NCBI RefSeq assembly: GCF_002973595.1
Contig: NZ_PVEO01000001.1
Location: forward strand, 620,001 to 684,000
Direction: 5' to 3'
Length of the DNA stretch: 64,000 nucleotides
Origin: Jejuia pallidilutea
GTDB lineage: Bacteria > Bacteroidota > Bacteroidia > Flavobacteriales > Flavobacteriaceae
Shown: piece after piece, positions 24,701-32,957 of the stretch
Layout of the letters: each line of letters opens with the position of its first letter
Position numbering within the stretch: position 1 is the stretch's first letter
Translations under genes and position numbers: made by a program
The notes under the pieces: model-generated
What the model was told of the DNA's origin: nothing
The model's input: only the letters and a program-made list of their open reading frames with translations
The model's database searches: none

Positions 24701-25304
24701 ACGATTGTAACTGGCTTAATATTTCTGTAATATCATCAATTACATTTTGCCCTTTATTATTATTGTACCAATGTTGCAAATCCTCCTTAAAGCTTTGTGT
24801 AAGTGCGCCATTCATAGCCTTATATCTATTTACATATCCTGATGCCTCACTTGGTCTAGGTCCATAAGTTGCCAAAACCTCTATTGTAGCGTCGTCTATG
24901 ATAATTAATTTAGGAATAGCTCTATTTCCAAAAGTTAAAAAGGCGTCCATGAGTTGTGGATTTTCATCACGTAATACCACCCTAAAGTTTATATTAGAAT
25001 TTATCTCTGCTATTTTATTTAACACAGGTAAAACATGTGCTGCATCTCCACACCAACTTTCTGCAATAACCAACCAAGTTATTTTTGTATCAAACCCTAA
25101 AAGTCGTTTTTTTGAGGCTGCCGATACTTTTAAAGTTTTATCCCAGCGCCTCATACGCCTATCATTCAACTTGGTATAGTTTATTAATGTAGCAGACTGC
25201 TCGTGGCCAGTAGTAGCATTTTTTTGGGCTAGCTCTTTCACTAGCTCACGGTACGCCTTGTAGGACATACTGTTTTTAATACCAGATTCAATAATAGTTT
25301 TCAT
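24684..25304 (-). CDS. Thioredoxin-fold protein (Thioredoxin_9 type), copy 1
   Basis: A 206-residue cytoplasmic protein with a thioredoxin-like core: WLVIAESWCGDAAHVLPVLNKIAE (Cys85), then NINFRVVLRDENPQLMDAFLTFGNRAIPKLIIID with the cis-Pro. The usual CxxC is reduced to a single cysteine (WCGDA), so it cannot act as a normal dithiol oxidoreductase. The N-terminal about 75 residues are helical. The frame opens at 25331, but a -7 box (TAAATTTG, 25336-25329) overlaps that region, and the ATG at 25304 matches the start of the neighbouring paralogue. It is a tandem duplicate of the next gene. Confidence 0.8.
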   Translation of the reverse strand: MKTIIESGIKNSMSYKAYRELVKELAQKNATTGHEQSATLINYTKLNDRRMRRWDKTLKVSAASKKRLLGFDTKITWLVIAESWCGDAAHVLPVLNKIAEINSNINFRVVLRDENPQLMDAFLTFGNRAIPKLIIIDDATIEVLATYGPRPSEASGYVNRYKAMNGALTQSFKEDLQHWYNNNKGQNVIDDITEILSQLQSSTVYQ

Positions 25305-25328
25305 GTCGAATTCTTTATAACTAAGAAA

Positions 25329-25336
25329 CAAATTTA
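25329..25336 (-). promoter_or_regulatory. -7 promoter box of thioredoxin-fold copy 1
   Basis: TAAATTTG on the minus strand; predicted start near 25325, about 21 bases ahead of the ATG at 25304. Confidence 0.45.
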
Positions 25337-25404
25337 GGGTGTTATGTTTCGTAATCCGCTGACTTTTATCATGTTTGGAAAATAACTAGTGAAATACCCA
25401 TAAT

Positions 25405-26025
25405 TTAGGAAAAAAGTGCTGGTTCAAATTGGTTTACTAATGCCGTAATATCATCGATAATGTTTTGCCCTTTGTTTTTATTATACCAAACTTGCAAATC
25501 CTCTTTAAACTCTGGGGTTAACATACCATGTTTTGCTTTGTAATTGTTAACCATAGCGGTTGCTTCGGTAGGACGAGGACCATAAGTACCTAATACTTCG
25601 CCCATTTCGTTATCAATCATAATAAGTTTTGCAATAGCTCTACCGCCATTGGTTAAAAACATATCTATTAGTTCTAGATTTTCATCGCGCAGTACAAGCT
25701 TTAAATCGATATTAGGATTTAGTTCTGCCAATTTGTTTATTACTGGAACTACATGTGCCGCATCTCCACACCAACTTTCGGTAATAACTAACCAAGTTAC
25801 TGGTTTCTTAAGAGCTAACACCTTAGCTTTTGCTGCTTCAGATATTTTTAATGTTTTGTCCCAGCGCTTCATTCGGCGCACGTTTAACTGGGTAAAATTA
25901 ATAAGGTTTTCGACTTGCTGTAAACCTGTTGTACCATTGTTTTCGGCTAAATTATTCACTAAATCCCTGTAAGCTTCATAAGACATAGCGTTGTCTAAAC
26001 TCTTTTTTATTACTGGATGTATCAT
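25405..26025 (-). CDS. Thioredoxin-fold protein (Thioredoxin_9 type), copy 2
   Basis: This 206-residue protein aligns along its full length with the preceding gene: the same MSYEAYRDLVNNLAENNGTTG N-terminal helix, RRMKRWDKTLK, WLVITESWCGDAAHVVPVINKLAE (Cys86), RDENLELIDMFLTNGGRAIAKLIMID, and YGPRPTEA. Again only one cysteine of the CxxC is kept. Equal length and clear identity show a local gene duplication, and both copies look intact. The family is sometimes described as thioredoxin family proteins of Bacteroidota with no known substrate. Confidence 0.8.
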   Translation of the reverse strand: MIHPVIKKSLDNAMSYEAYRDLVNNLAENNGTTGLQQVENLINFTQLNVRRMKRWDKTLKISEAAKAKVLALKKPVTWLVITESWCGDAAHVVPVINKLAELNPNIDLKLVLRDENLELIDMFLTNGGRAIAKLIMIDNEMGEVLGTYGPRPTEATAMVNNYKAKHGMLTPEFKEDLQVWYNKNKGQNIIDDITALVNQFEPALFS

Positions 26026-26210
26026 TTTTTTTATTTGTGTTTTTAGGTTTGTCTAAATTGGCGTACTATCCTTACTAAATGCATTGCAAAATAAGGTAAT
26101 ACATCATAAATATAACGTAACATTTGTTGCACTAAACAATATAAAAACATAAAATTTTTCAACTAAAAAGTTGACTAAAAAGACTAACTTTAAACTTTAT
26201 TTTAAAAGTT

Positions 26211-26777
26211 ATGGCTACAAAATACCGATGTGGTTGGTGCGAAGGCGACGAGTTATACCAAAAATATCACGACGAGGAATGGGGCGTGCCCATTTATGAT
26301 GATGATACCCTTTTTGAATTCTTAATATTAGAAACCTTTCAAGCTGGCCTAAGCTGGATTACCATATTACGAAAACGCGAAAACTTTAAAAAAGCCTTTG
26401 ATAATTTCAACTATAAAAAAATTGCAAATTACAATCAAGACAAGATAGATAGCCTACTACAAGACACTGGTATTGTTAGAAATAAATTAAAAATTAAAGC
26501 CACAGTTACCAATGCCCAAGCATTTATAAAAATACAAAAAGAATTTGGGAGTTTTAGCAAGTATATTTGGCGTTTTGTAGATGGTAAACCCATAAAAAAT
26601 ACACTTAAAGATTACAAAAATGCTCCTGCCAACACACCTTTAAGCGATAGTATTAGTAAAGATTTAAAAAAACGTGGTTTTAAATTTGTAGGCTCTACGG
26701 TTGTGTACGCGCACATGCAAGCTACTGGTATGGTAAACGACCACGAAACGAATTGTTTTAGATATCATGAAGTATAG
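26211..26777 (+). CDS. tag: DNA-3-methyladenine glycosylase I
   Basis: Tag removes 3-methyladenine from alkylated DNA. The 188-residue protein starts with the zinc-site phrase YRCGWCEGDELYQKYHDEEWGVP, has FEFLILETFQAGLSWITILRKRENF, and ends with GFKFVGSTVVYAHMQATGMVNDHETNCFRY, which holds the C-terminal zinc-binding His and Cys. All expected Cys/His ligands (Cys6, Cys9-type, His, Cys near the end) appear present. Its last codons overlap the start of the next gene by 11 bases. Confidence 0.95.
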   Translation: MATKYRCGWCEGDELYQKYHDEEWGVPIYDDDTLFEFLILETFQAGLSWITILRKRENFKKAFDNFNYKKIANYNQDKIDSLLQDTGIVRNKLKIKATVTNAQAFIKIQKEFGSFSKYIWRFVDGKPIKNTLKDYKNAPANTPLSDSISKDLKKRGFKFVGSTVVYAHMQATGMVNDHETNCFRYHEV

Positions 26778-27342
26778 CATTCTATTATTTTTAATGTGTG
26801 TATCGTTTTCGTTTTCGCAATCTAAAAACGAAAAGGAAGAGCGTATTCCTATTTCCCAATTTCCAGAAGTGGCTCGAAATTATTTTAACAACTTTTCATA
26901 CAAAGTAAAATACTTAAAGTTTTATCGTGAAACCGATGGTGACAAGGTAAGTTTTGAAGCAAAATTTAGAATAAAAAAACTGTATTATAGCATTGAATTT
27001 GATATTAACGGAAAATTGGAAGACATAGAAATAGTAATTAAAGAAAAGCATATTCCTAGGCACACACATGCCAATATTAATACCTATTTTAACGCTCATT
27101 ACAAAAAAACTAGATTTATAAAAATCCAAAAACAATACGTTAATTATACCAACCAATCTGATAAATCATTCATACAACATATTGTGGAGCATCCAAACGA
27201 CAAACACACACATTTTGAAATAATAGCTGAAATAAAAACCGATGAAACTCGCGAACTAAGAGAATTTACCTTTAATAAAGATGGTAAATTTGAATCGTTT
27301 AGAAAAGTAACCTCATCCTCCTACGATCATGCATTATATTAA
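26767..27342 (+). CDS. Secreted PepSY-like protein of unknown function
   Basis: The 191-residue protein has a signal peptide (MKYSILLFLMCVSFSFSQ) and then a periplasmic body with the phrases PISQFPEVARNYFNNFSYKVKYLKFYRETDGDKVSFEAKF and YSIEFDINGKLEDIEIVIKEKHIP. Such pairs of short beta-hairpin units with 'FDxxGxL' turns resemble PepSY-like/BLIP domains. It overlaps tag by 11 bases and the following DUF2490 gene by 14, so the three genes are co-transcribed. No direct function can be assigned. Confidence 0.6.
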   Translation: MKYSILLFLMCVSFSFSQSKNEKEERIPISQFPEVARNYFNNFSYKVKYLKFYRETDGDKVSFEAKFRIKKLYYSIEFDINGKLEDIEIVIKEKHIPRHTHANINTYFNAHYKKTRFIKIQKQYVNYTNQSDKSFIQHIVEHPNDKHTHFEIIAEIKTDETRELREFTFNKDGKFESFRKVTSSSYDHALY

Positions 27343-28009
27343 ACCCTTAATTTTTATATCGTTTTGTTTGTGTTGTTTTCAACTTATTGCACAAAATGGC
27401 TTTGTATCCTTAGGAGAAACCGCTTTTTCTTTAAACCATAAGGTATCTAAAACTTACAGTGTAAATTTCGCAATGCGAAGTCGCTATTTTTTGTTTGAAG
27501 ACCATAAGCCAAAATATAAGCAACAACAGGTAGATATATATCACTTCTCTACTTTAAATTTAAACTACAACCACAAATTAAGTCTTGGAGTATACCACCG
27601 CAACAGGGACTGGTTTGATACTGGTAGCAACGAAACGCGTTTTACCCAACAGTTTAGCTATACAAAACAAAAATTAGGCGTACGGTACGGACACAGGTTT
27701 AGAACCGAACAACGTATTTTAAATACTAAAACCATATTTAGGCAACGTTATAGGTTTGCTGTAGATTTTCCTTTAAATGGTGAAAAACTAGATATTGGCG
27801 AAACCTATTTAGTAAATGCCATTGAAAGTTTATTAAGTGTAAGTAAACCCGATAACCCTGAAACCGATATTAGGATTTCAACTCAAATAGGTTGGCAGTT
27901 TACAGAAGATTTAAAATTGCAAACAGGCTTAGAACATCGTTTGGAGGCTTTTAATTTAAAAGCCAAACATAATTTGTTTGTATTAACTACGGCGGTATTA
28001 AAAATATAA
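27329..28009 (+). CDS. DUF2490 outer-membrane protein
   Basis: A 226-residue protein with a signal peptide (FISFCLCCFQLIAQ) followed by alternating amphipathic strands typical of an outer-membrane barrel. The phrases SRYFLFEDHKPKYKQQQVDIYHFSTLNLNYNHKLSLGVYHRNRD and RFTQQFSYTKQKLGVRYGHRFRTEQR are characteristic of DUF2490. It is the last gene of a run with tag and the PepSY-like gene. Function is unknown; the shared operon with a DNA repair gene may be only a consequence of compaction. Confidence 0.7.
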   Translation: MHYIKPLIFISFCLCCFQLIAQNGFVSLGETAFSLNHKVSKTYSVNFAMRSRYFLFEDHKPKYKQQQVDIYHFSTLNLNYNHKLSLGVYHRNRDWFDTGSNETRFTQQFSYTKQKLGVRYGHRFRTEQRILNTKTIFRQRYRFAVDFPLNGEKLDIGETYLVNAIESLLSVSKPDNPETDIRISTQIGWQFTEDLKLQTGLEHRLEAFNLKAKHNLFVLTTAVLKI

Positions 28010-28017
28010 CGTTAACC

Positions 28018-28647
28018 CTAGCTTTTTAGTAGCTTTAAAAACGTATCACGAGGAATATCCTCTGCACCCAAACTAGCTAGATGGTTGGTGTAGACTTGGC
28101 AATCAATCAATTTATAATTTGTGTTTTGAATAAAGGTAATAAAGCCTACTTTGCTAGCATTATTCTCTTTGGCAAACATGCTTTCTCCTGTAAAAATGCC
28201 GTTTCCTAAATCTACGCCGTAAAGCCCGCCAACTAATTCATCTTTATGCCATACCTCAACAGATTTTGCATACCCCATGTTATGCAATTTTGTAAAAGCT
28301 GCAATCATGTTTTCTGTAATCCAAGTGCCTTGTTGCCCGCTACGTTTTGCAATAGCGCACGATGCAATAACATTAGCAAAAGCCTTATTTACCGTAACAG
28401 TATAGTTTTTGTTGCGAAGTACTTGCCGCATACTTTTTGATACTTTTAGTTTCTCGGGAAATAGCACAAAACGTGGGTCTGGGCTCCACCACAAAATAGG
28501 CTCGTCGTTTTCAAACCATGGAAAAATACCAGAACGATACGCTAAAAGTAAGCGTGCCACAGACAAATCGCCACCAATAGCAACAATACCTTCCTCTGAT
28601 GCCTTAGAAACATCAGGAAACCATAAATCTTCAGTTAAAAATTCCAC
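28018..28647 (-). CDS. aat: Leucyl/phenylalanyl-tRNA-protein transferase
   Basis: Aat adds Leu or Phe to N-terminal Arg or Lys of proteins, marking them for ClpS/ClpAP degradation (N-degron pathway). The 209-residue protein has FPDVSKASEEGIVAIGGDLSVARLLLAYRSGIFPW, LWWSPDPRFVLFP and GLYGVDLGNGIFTGESMF, all family hallmarks. The start is a GTG at 28647 because an in-frame-distinct ATG just upstream is followed by a stop. It is convergent with the DUF2490 gene (8-base gap). Confidence 0.93.
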   Translation of the reverse strand: MEFLTEDLWFPDVSKASEEGIVAIGGDLSVARLLLAYRSGIFPWFENDEPILWWSPDPRFVLFPEKLKVSKSMRQVLRNKNYTVTVNKAFANVIASCAIAKRSGQQGTWITENMIAAFTKLHNMGYAKSVEVWHKDELVGGLYGVDLGNGIFTGESMFAKENNASKVGFITFIQNTNYKLIDCQVYTNHLASLGAEDIPRDTFLKLLKS

Positions 28648-28710
28648 TAATACATTTAATTTTTCTCAATCAGTTTTAAGATAACAGCACTTTTTAATAT
28701 AAAAATAAGA

Positions 28711-28747
28711 AACCTCAATGTTTAAAAAAAACATTGAGGTTATTTTA
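28711..28747 (-). terminator. Bidirectional-looking terminator downstream of the DUF3127 gene
   Basis: A 13-bp perfect stem (28711-28723 with 28729-28741, AACCTCAATGTTT) with a 5-base A loop. On the minus strand it is followed by a T-rich stretch. Confidence 0.7.
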
Positions 28748-28792
28748 TAAACCCTGAAGTTTTATCAGAGTTAAGGTTTACATTCTATAGGT

Positions 28793-29170
28793 TTAGAATG
28801 GTAAATCATCATGATCGTCTTCCTTTAAATCTCCAGCAGGCTCAAAAGCATCAGCTGGTGGTACTGGAGGCATGTTTTCGCCTGTAGCTTCCTGCTGTAC
28901 TGCTTCTATTCTCCATCCTTGTACAGAATTAAAATATTTAGTTTCACCTTGTGGGTTTACCCACTCTCTTCCACGTAAATTAATGTTTATTTTAACCTGC
29001 TGTCCTACTTGGTAGTTGTTTAGTAAATCGGTTTTATCTTGTACAAACTCCACTAAAATGTGCTGTGGATATTGTTCTTCAGTAGTTACTACCACTTCTC
29101 TTTTTCTAAATCCGTTATTCCCAAAAGTTTGGGTTTCACCAATCATTTTTATTCTTCCTTGAACTTCCAT
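28793..29170 (-). CDS. DUF3127 (single-strand DNA-binding-like OB fold) protein
   Basis: A 125-residue protein beginning MEVQGRIKMIGETQTFGNNGFRKREVVVTT, with FVQDKTDLLNNYQVGQQVKININLRGREW, the DUF3127 signature. The fold is an OB domain like that of SSB. The C-terminus ends in an acidic tail closing with DDHDDLPF, the same DDLPF-type tip used by SSB proteins (compare the ssb gene at 50 kb) to recruit replication and repair partners. A DNA-binding or replication role is therefore likely but not shown. Confidence 0.85.
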   Translation of the reverse strand: MEVQGRIKMIGETQTFGNNGFRKREVVVTTEEQYPQHILVEFVQDKTDLLNNYQVGQQVKININLRGREWVNPQGETKYFNSVQGWRIEAVQQEATGENMPPVPPADAFEPAGDLKEDDHDDLPF

Positions 29171-29212
29171 TTAATCTATTGTTTATTATCTATTTATTCT
29201 TAATTTTTAAAA

Positions 29213-30082
29213 TTACGACAAAAGTATTTTCCAAGCACTTTGCACATCGCCAAAACTTAAATACTTTCGTGCCAATGTATGTTTTTCCCTGTGTGTAGCT
29301 TCTTTTATTTTTGGGTAACGCGCCCCTAGATCATTTACAAATGCATCTACCTCGTCTTTAGATGGTAAGGTTTCTACATTACCTAACATTCCCAAATTAT
29401 TCCCTGTTAAGATCATGCTGTTTTTTACATGGTCTGGAAAATTATCTACACCTATTCCTAAATTAGATAACGGTTTAGGGATTTCAAAAAAACCTTTATT
29501 AGCTCTACTATACAAGCTTCCACCTGCCCTTGCTACCAAATCTAGTTTGTTTTGGTTTATGGTTTTATCTTCATTTAAAAAATCGTCATCTATGTGCAAC
29601 TTAACTACTTCACAAATTACTAAATTTCCAGCGCCACCTTCTGTTCCTAGTTTTATAATTTCGTTGACCTTGCACTCAAACTGTACTGGCGATTCGGCTA
29701 CACGAAAGGGTTTTACAATATCAGATTCTAACATGTGCAACCCTGCTTTTTCAAATTCATTTACAGCCTCAGGATATTCGGTACTTGCTAAAGACATTTG
29801 GTGTACCAAATCGTAATTTACAACATTAATAACTACTTCTTTTGTAGCTTCAACATTATGTAAAGTATGTTTTGTTGTGTTATCTCTAACTCTTCGTGCC
29901 GGCGAAAAAATGAGTATGGGTGGATTTGCACTAAACACATTAAAAAAACTAAATGGCGATAAATTTGCATTTCCATTTGCATCTATCGTACTTGCAAACG
30001 CTATAGGCCTTGGTGCCACAGCACTTAGCAAATAACTATGTAATTTACTGGTTGATAATGTATTTGGAATAAATGATGCCAT
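29213..30082 (-). CDS. Flavin reductase-like flavoprotein
   Basis: A 289-residue protein of the flavin reductase-like (FMN-binding split barrel) family: YLLSAVAPRPIAFASTIDANGNANLSPFSFFNVFSANPP is the FMN-binding signature, followed by GAGNLVICEVVKLHIDDDFL. The C-terminal third is extra relative to minimal flavin reductases but common in the Bacteroidota subgroup. It probably uses FMN to reduce a small aromatic or quinone-type substrate; the true substrate is unknown. A 42-base gap separates it from DUF3127 on the same strand. Confidence 0.85.
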   Translation of the reverse strand: MASFIPNTLSTSKLHSYLLSAVAPRPIAFASTIDANGNANLSPFSFFNVFSANPPILIFSPARRVRDNTTKHTLHNVEATKEVVINVVNYDLVHQMSLASTEYPEAVNEFEKAGLHMLESDIVKPFRVAESPVQFECKVNEIIKLGTEGGAGNLVICEVVKLHIDDDFLNEDKTINQNKLDLVARAGGSLYSRANKGFFEIPKPLSNLGIGVDNFPDHVKNSMILTGNNLGMLGNVETLPSKDEVDAFVNDLGARYPKIKEATHREKHTLARKYLSFGDVQSAWKILLS

Positions 30083-30204
30083 TTAAATATTTTCAATTTG
30101 AACAAATGTAACCATTCTCATTCTCTTGTAAAAACCGATTTACTAACAACTTGAACAATAATATTAACAGATTTGCATTATATTACAGGTTAATTAATTT
30201 TTAG

Positions 30205-31359
30205 ATGATTTTTACCAAATATTCTAATACGTTTCGCTGGATAATGATTGCGCTTTCTTTCATTATCGTTTCCCTTATTTTATGGAATACTTATGTGTTT
30301 TTTCAGAATTTCAAGGAAGAAGAACGTGTAAAAATGAAAAATTGGTCTTTTGCTTCAAAAGAGTTGACAACTACTGATAATCTCGAAGACGACATTGGAA
30401 ATCTTCCGATTGAAATATTACAAAGTAACAAAACTACGCCAATGATTATTGTGTATAAAGATGGTAGTTATGACACGAAGAATATTGATGAAGAAGTAGC
30501 TAACGATTCAATTAAAATTCAAAAACTAATTACGAAGTTTAAAAATGAATACAATCCCATTAAAGTAACTTACGAAAACAATACACTACAAACCATTTAC
30601 TATGGTAACTCTGCGCTTTTAAACAAGCTAAAATACTATCCTTTAGCTCTATTACTCATTATTTTTCTATTTACAGGTGTTATTTTCTTCTTTTACAAAA
30701 GCAATAAAAATGCAAGCCAAAATAAACTGTGGTCTGGTATGGCAAAAGAAACGGCACACCAAATTGGCACACCTCTATCGTCCTTAATCGGCTGGACTGA
30801 ATTATTAAAAACTGAAAATGTAAATCCAGACTATATAGTAGAAATTGAAAAAGATATTGATAGGTTGCAAACCATCACCGAACGCTTTAGTAAAATTGGG
30901 TCCTTACCTACCTTAGAAACTGCCGATATAGTGGCAGAAACTAAAGAAGCTTATGACTATTTAAAACGACGTTCTTCTGATTTGGTGGCATTTGAATTTA
31001 TTGCACCCAATGAACATATTCCTGTAAACATAAACAAACAGCTTTATGGCTGGACTATTGAAAACCTTGTAAAAAATGGTATAGATGCCATGAAAGGCAG
31101 AGGTAAAATTACTATTGAAATTACACAATTAGAAAACAACGTAAAAGTTTCTGTAAGCGACACTGGTAAAGGTATTGCGAAGAAAAATTTTAACAGAATA
31201 TTTGAACCCGGATATACTACAAAAAAACGAGGCTGGGGTTTAGGTTTATCGCTTACTAGACGTATTATTGAAGATTTTCACAATGGAAAAATAAAAGTAT
31301 TAGATTCTACCATAGGGAAAGGTACAACCATACAAATTGGTTTAAAACGTGCACACTAA
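30205..31359 (+). CDS. Membrane-bound sensor histidine kinase
   Basis: A 384-residue kinase with two membrane helices (about residues 12-33 and 144-164) bracketing a roughly 110-residue periplasmic sensor domain. The H-box is WSGMAKETAHQIGTPLSSL with His185; the N-box ENLVKNGIDAM (Asn287/Asn291), G1 DTGKG (Asp319) and G2 GWGLGLSL follow. The 'AHQIGTPLSSL' H-box type is common in Bacteroidota. There is no response regulator nearby, so its partner is elsewhere. It is translationally coupled (TAATG) to the next small gene, which is likely functionally connected. Confidence 0.9.
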   Translation: MIFTKYSNTFRWIMIALSFIIVSLILWNTYVFFQNFKEEERVKMKNWSFASKELTTTDNLEDDIGNLPIEILQSNKTTPMIIVYKDGSYDTKNIDEEVANDSIKIQKLITKFKNEYNPIKVTYENNTLQTIYYGNSALLNKLKYYPLALLLIIFLFTGVIFFFYKSNKNASQNKLWSGMAKETAHQIGTPLSSLIGWTELLKTENVNPDYIVEIEKDIDRLQTITERFSKIGSLPTLETADIVAETKEAYDYLKRRSSDLVAFEFIAPNEHIPVNINKQLYGWTIENLVKNGIDAMKGRGKITIEITQLENNVKVSVSDTGKGIAKKNFNRIFEPGYTTKKRGWGLGLSLTRRIIEDFHNGKIKVLDSTIGKGTTIQIGLKRAH

Positions 31360-31718
31360 TGAAAACTGAAAAGCTAATTCCTGTAAAAAAGGTTACACTT
31401 AAAAACAATTGTCCCGAATGTTTTAGCAACAACGGTTTACAACTCACTTTTAGTCAGATGTTTGTTGAAACATCGTTTTATAAATCTATTACCAACAACA
31501 TAAGCCATACCATTGTTTGCAATACTTGTAATAGCACAATTTATCCAGAACGTTGGACGGATGACATAGAGCGGGTTTTTACGTATCAACAAAAAGCGTT
31601 TACCCCTAAACCTGCATCAAAATACTACAAAAAAATATTCTGGATTGTAATAGTAGCTACGTTAGCATTATTTTTTGCAGCACTAATAGCTACGGCATTG
31701 TATTTGGAATATCTTTAA
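31359..31718 (+). CDS. Zinc-ribbon membrane protein coupled to the histidine kinase
   Basis: A 119-residue protein with a CPEC...CNTC zinc ribbon (NNCPECFSNNG near residue 17 and VCNTCNSTIYPERW near residue 53) and one C-terminal membrane helix (IFWIVIVATLALFFAALIATALYL). Its start overlaps the kinase stop. A cytosolic zinc finger on a membrane anchor next to a sensor kinase suggests a modulator or metal/redox-linked accessory, but this is inference. The 3' end overlaps the convergent HIT gene by 4 bases. Confidence 0.6.
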   Translation: MKTEKLIPVKKVTLKNNCPECFSNNGLQLTFSQMFVETSFYKSITNNISHTIVCNTCNSTIYPERWTDDIERVFTYQQKAFTPKPASKYYKKIFWIVIVATLALFFAALIATALYLEYL

Positions 31719-32104
31719 AAATTAGCGTTTATGGCTTCGGCTGTTGCTTTAAAGTCTTCGGGAGACATTTTTACTTTTTTAATAAAACGTGCATCGTCCA
31801 TAGAGTGTAATGGAATTAGGTGTACATGCGCATGTGGCACTTCTAAACCTATAACCGTTAGCCCTACACGATTGCACGGAATTGTTTTTTCAATAGCTAG
31901 CGCTACCTTTCTAGAAAACCGCATTAAACCATCGTAGGTCGTTTCATCTAAATCAAATAACTTATCTACTTCTTGTTTTGGAATACAAAGGGTGTGCCCT
32001 TTGGCATTAGGGTTTACATCTAAAAACGCCAAAAACGCATCGGTTTCGGCTACCTTGTAACACGGTATTTCTCCATTAACTATTTTAGTGAAAATTGAAG
32101 CCAT
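31715..32104 (-). CDS. HIT family protein (histidine-triad nucleotide hydrolase)
   Basis: A 129-residue protein with the full histidine triad VPHAHVHLIPL at the C-terminal side (HxHxHxx) and the N-terminal IFTKIVNGEIPCYKVAETDAFLAFLDVNP. HIT proteins hydrolyse adenosine-phosphoramidates and related nucleotides. The length and layout match the HinT-like bacterial group. The start at 32104 gives the conserved ASIFTKIVNGEIP opening. It precedes greA's end by 95 bases on the same strand. Confidence 0.92.
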   Translation of the reverse strand: MASIFTKIVNGEIPCYKVAETDAFLAFLDVNPNAKGHTLCIPKQEVDKLFDLDETTYDGLMRFSRKVALAIEKTIPCNRVGLTVIGLEVPHAHVHLIPLHSMDDARFIKKVKMSPEDFKATAEAINANF

Positions 32105-32198
32105 AAATCTTGTGGTGTGTTTTACACTGTTATTTTTATAGTGTGTAAATTAACTAAAACAATAAAATCTACACCTTTGCGGAAACAAACAAACTTAT

Positions 32199-32672
32199 TT
32201 ATCTTGAAATTTCAATAATATCGAATTTCATTACGCCATTAGGCACTTGTATTTCGGCAACGTCTCCAACCGATTTTCCCAACAATCCTTTACCAATAGG
32301 CGAATTTACAGAAATTTTACCCGAAGCTAAATCTGCTTCACCGTCGGCCACCAAAGTATACGTCATTTCCATACCATTGGTTTGGTTTTTTATTTTCACT
32401 TTAGAAAGCACCAAAGCTTTTGATGTATCTAATTGCGACTCGTCTATAACTCTTGCTCCAGCTAAAGCCTCCTCTAACTTAGAAATTCGCATTTCTAACA
32501 TACCTTGCGCTTCTTTAGCAGCATCGTACTCTGCATTCTCACTTAAATCGCCTTTATCTCTTGCTTCGGCTATAGCTTTTGAAGCTTTTACACGCTCAAC
32601 GTCTTTTAATTGCTTTAACTCGTCGCGTAATTTTTTTAATCCCTCTGGTGTATAGTAAGATACTTTACTCAT
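32199..32672 (-). CDS. greA: Transcription elongation factor GreA
   Basis: GreA rescues backtracked RNA polymerase by stimulating transcript cleavage. The 157-residue protein has the N-terminal coiled coil (LKKLRDELKQLKDVER, ARDKGDLSENAEYDAAKEAQ, whose tip holds the acidic Asp-Glu pair) and the C-terminal FKBP-like domain (ISVNSPIGKGLLGKSVGDVAEIQVPNG). It is followed by the HIT gene on the same strand, a frequent flavobacterial order, so both may be co-transcribed. Confidence 0.95.
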   Translation of the reverse strand: MSKVSYYTPEGLKKLRDELKQLKDVERVKASKAIAEARDKGDLSENAEYDAAKEAQGMLEMRISKLEEALAGARVIDESQLDTSKALVLSKVKIKNQTNGMEMTYTLVADGEADLASGKISVNSPIGKGLLGKSVGDVAEIQVPNGVMKFDIIEISR

Positions 32673-32863
32673 AACTTCATCGTTTTATTCAATACATATA
32701 TTGCTGAAACTTGTGTTTTTGGTTTAACCAACTATTATACTTAAAACTTTAAATATTGCGGGCTAAACCAAAAATGCCGCATAAAAAGCGGTGTTAGTTT
32801 AACTTGCTATTATAAATGCCCAGTACAGCTGGATTTTTAAAAGCAGAGTTTCTCTAACAAAAA

Positions 32864-32883
32864 AATCTCGCTTTCACGAGATT
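32864..32883. repeat. Small hairpin in the greA / lipoprotein gap
   Basis: A 7-bp stem (AATCTCG 32864-32870 with CGAGATT 32877-32883) in the divergent gap. It could be part of a leader, or a repeat piece. A second hairpin, CCGC...GCGG near 32776-32792, resembles one at 372-393. Confidence 0.3.
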
Positions 32884-32957
32884 GTAAAGCAAATATACAA
32901 AATATTTAAATCAAGATTGTATTTTATCGTAAATTGCAACCTAATTTTCAAGATTTT

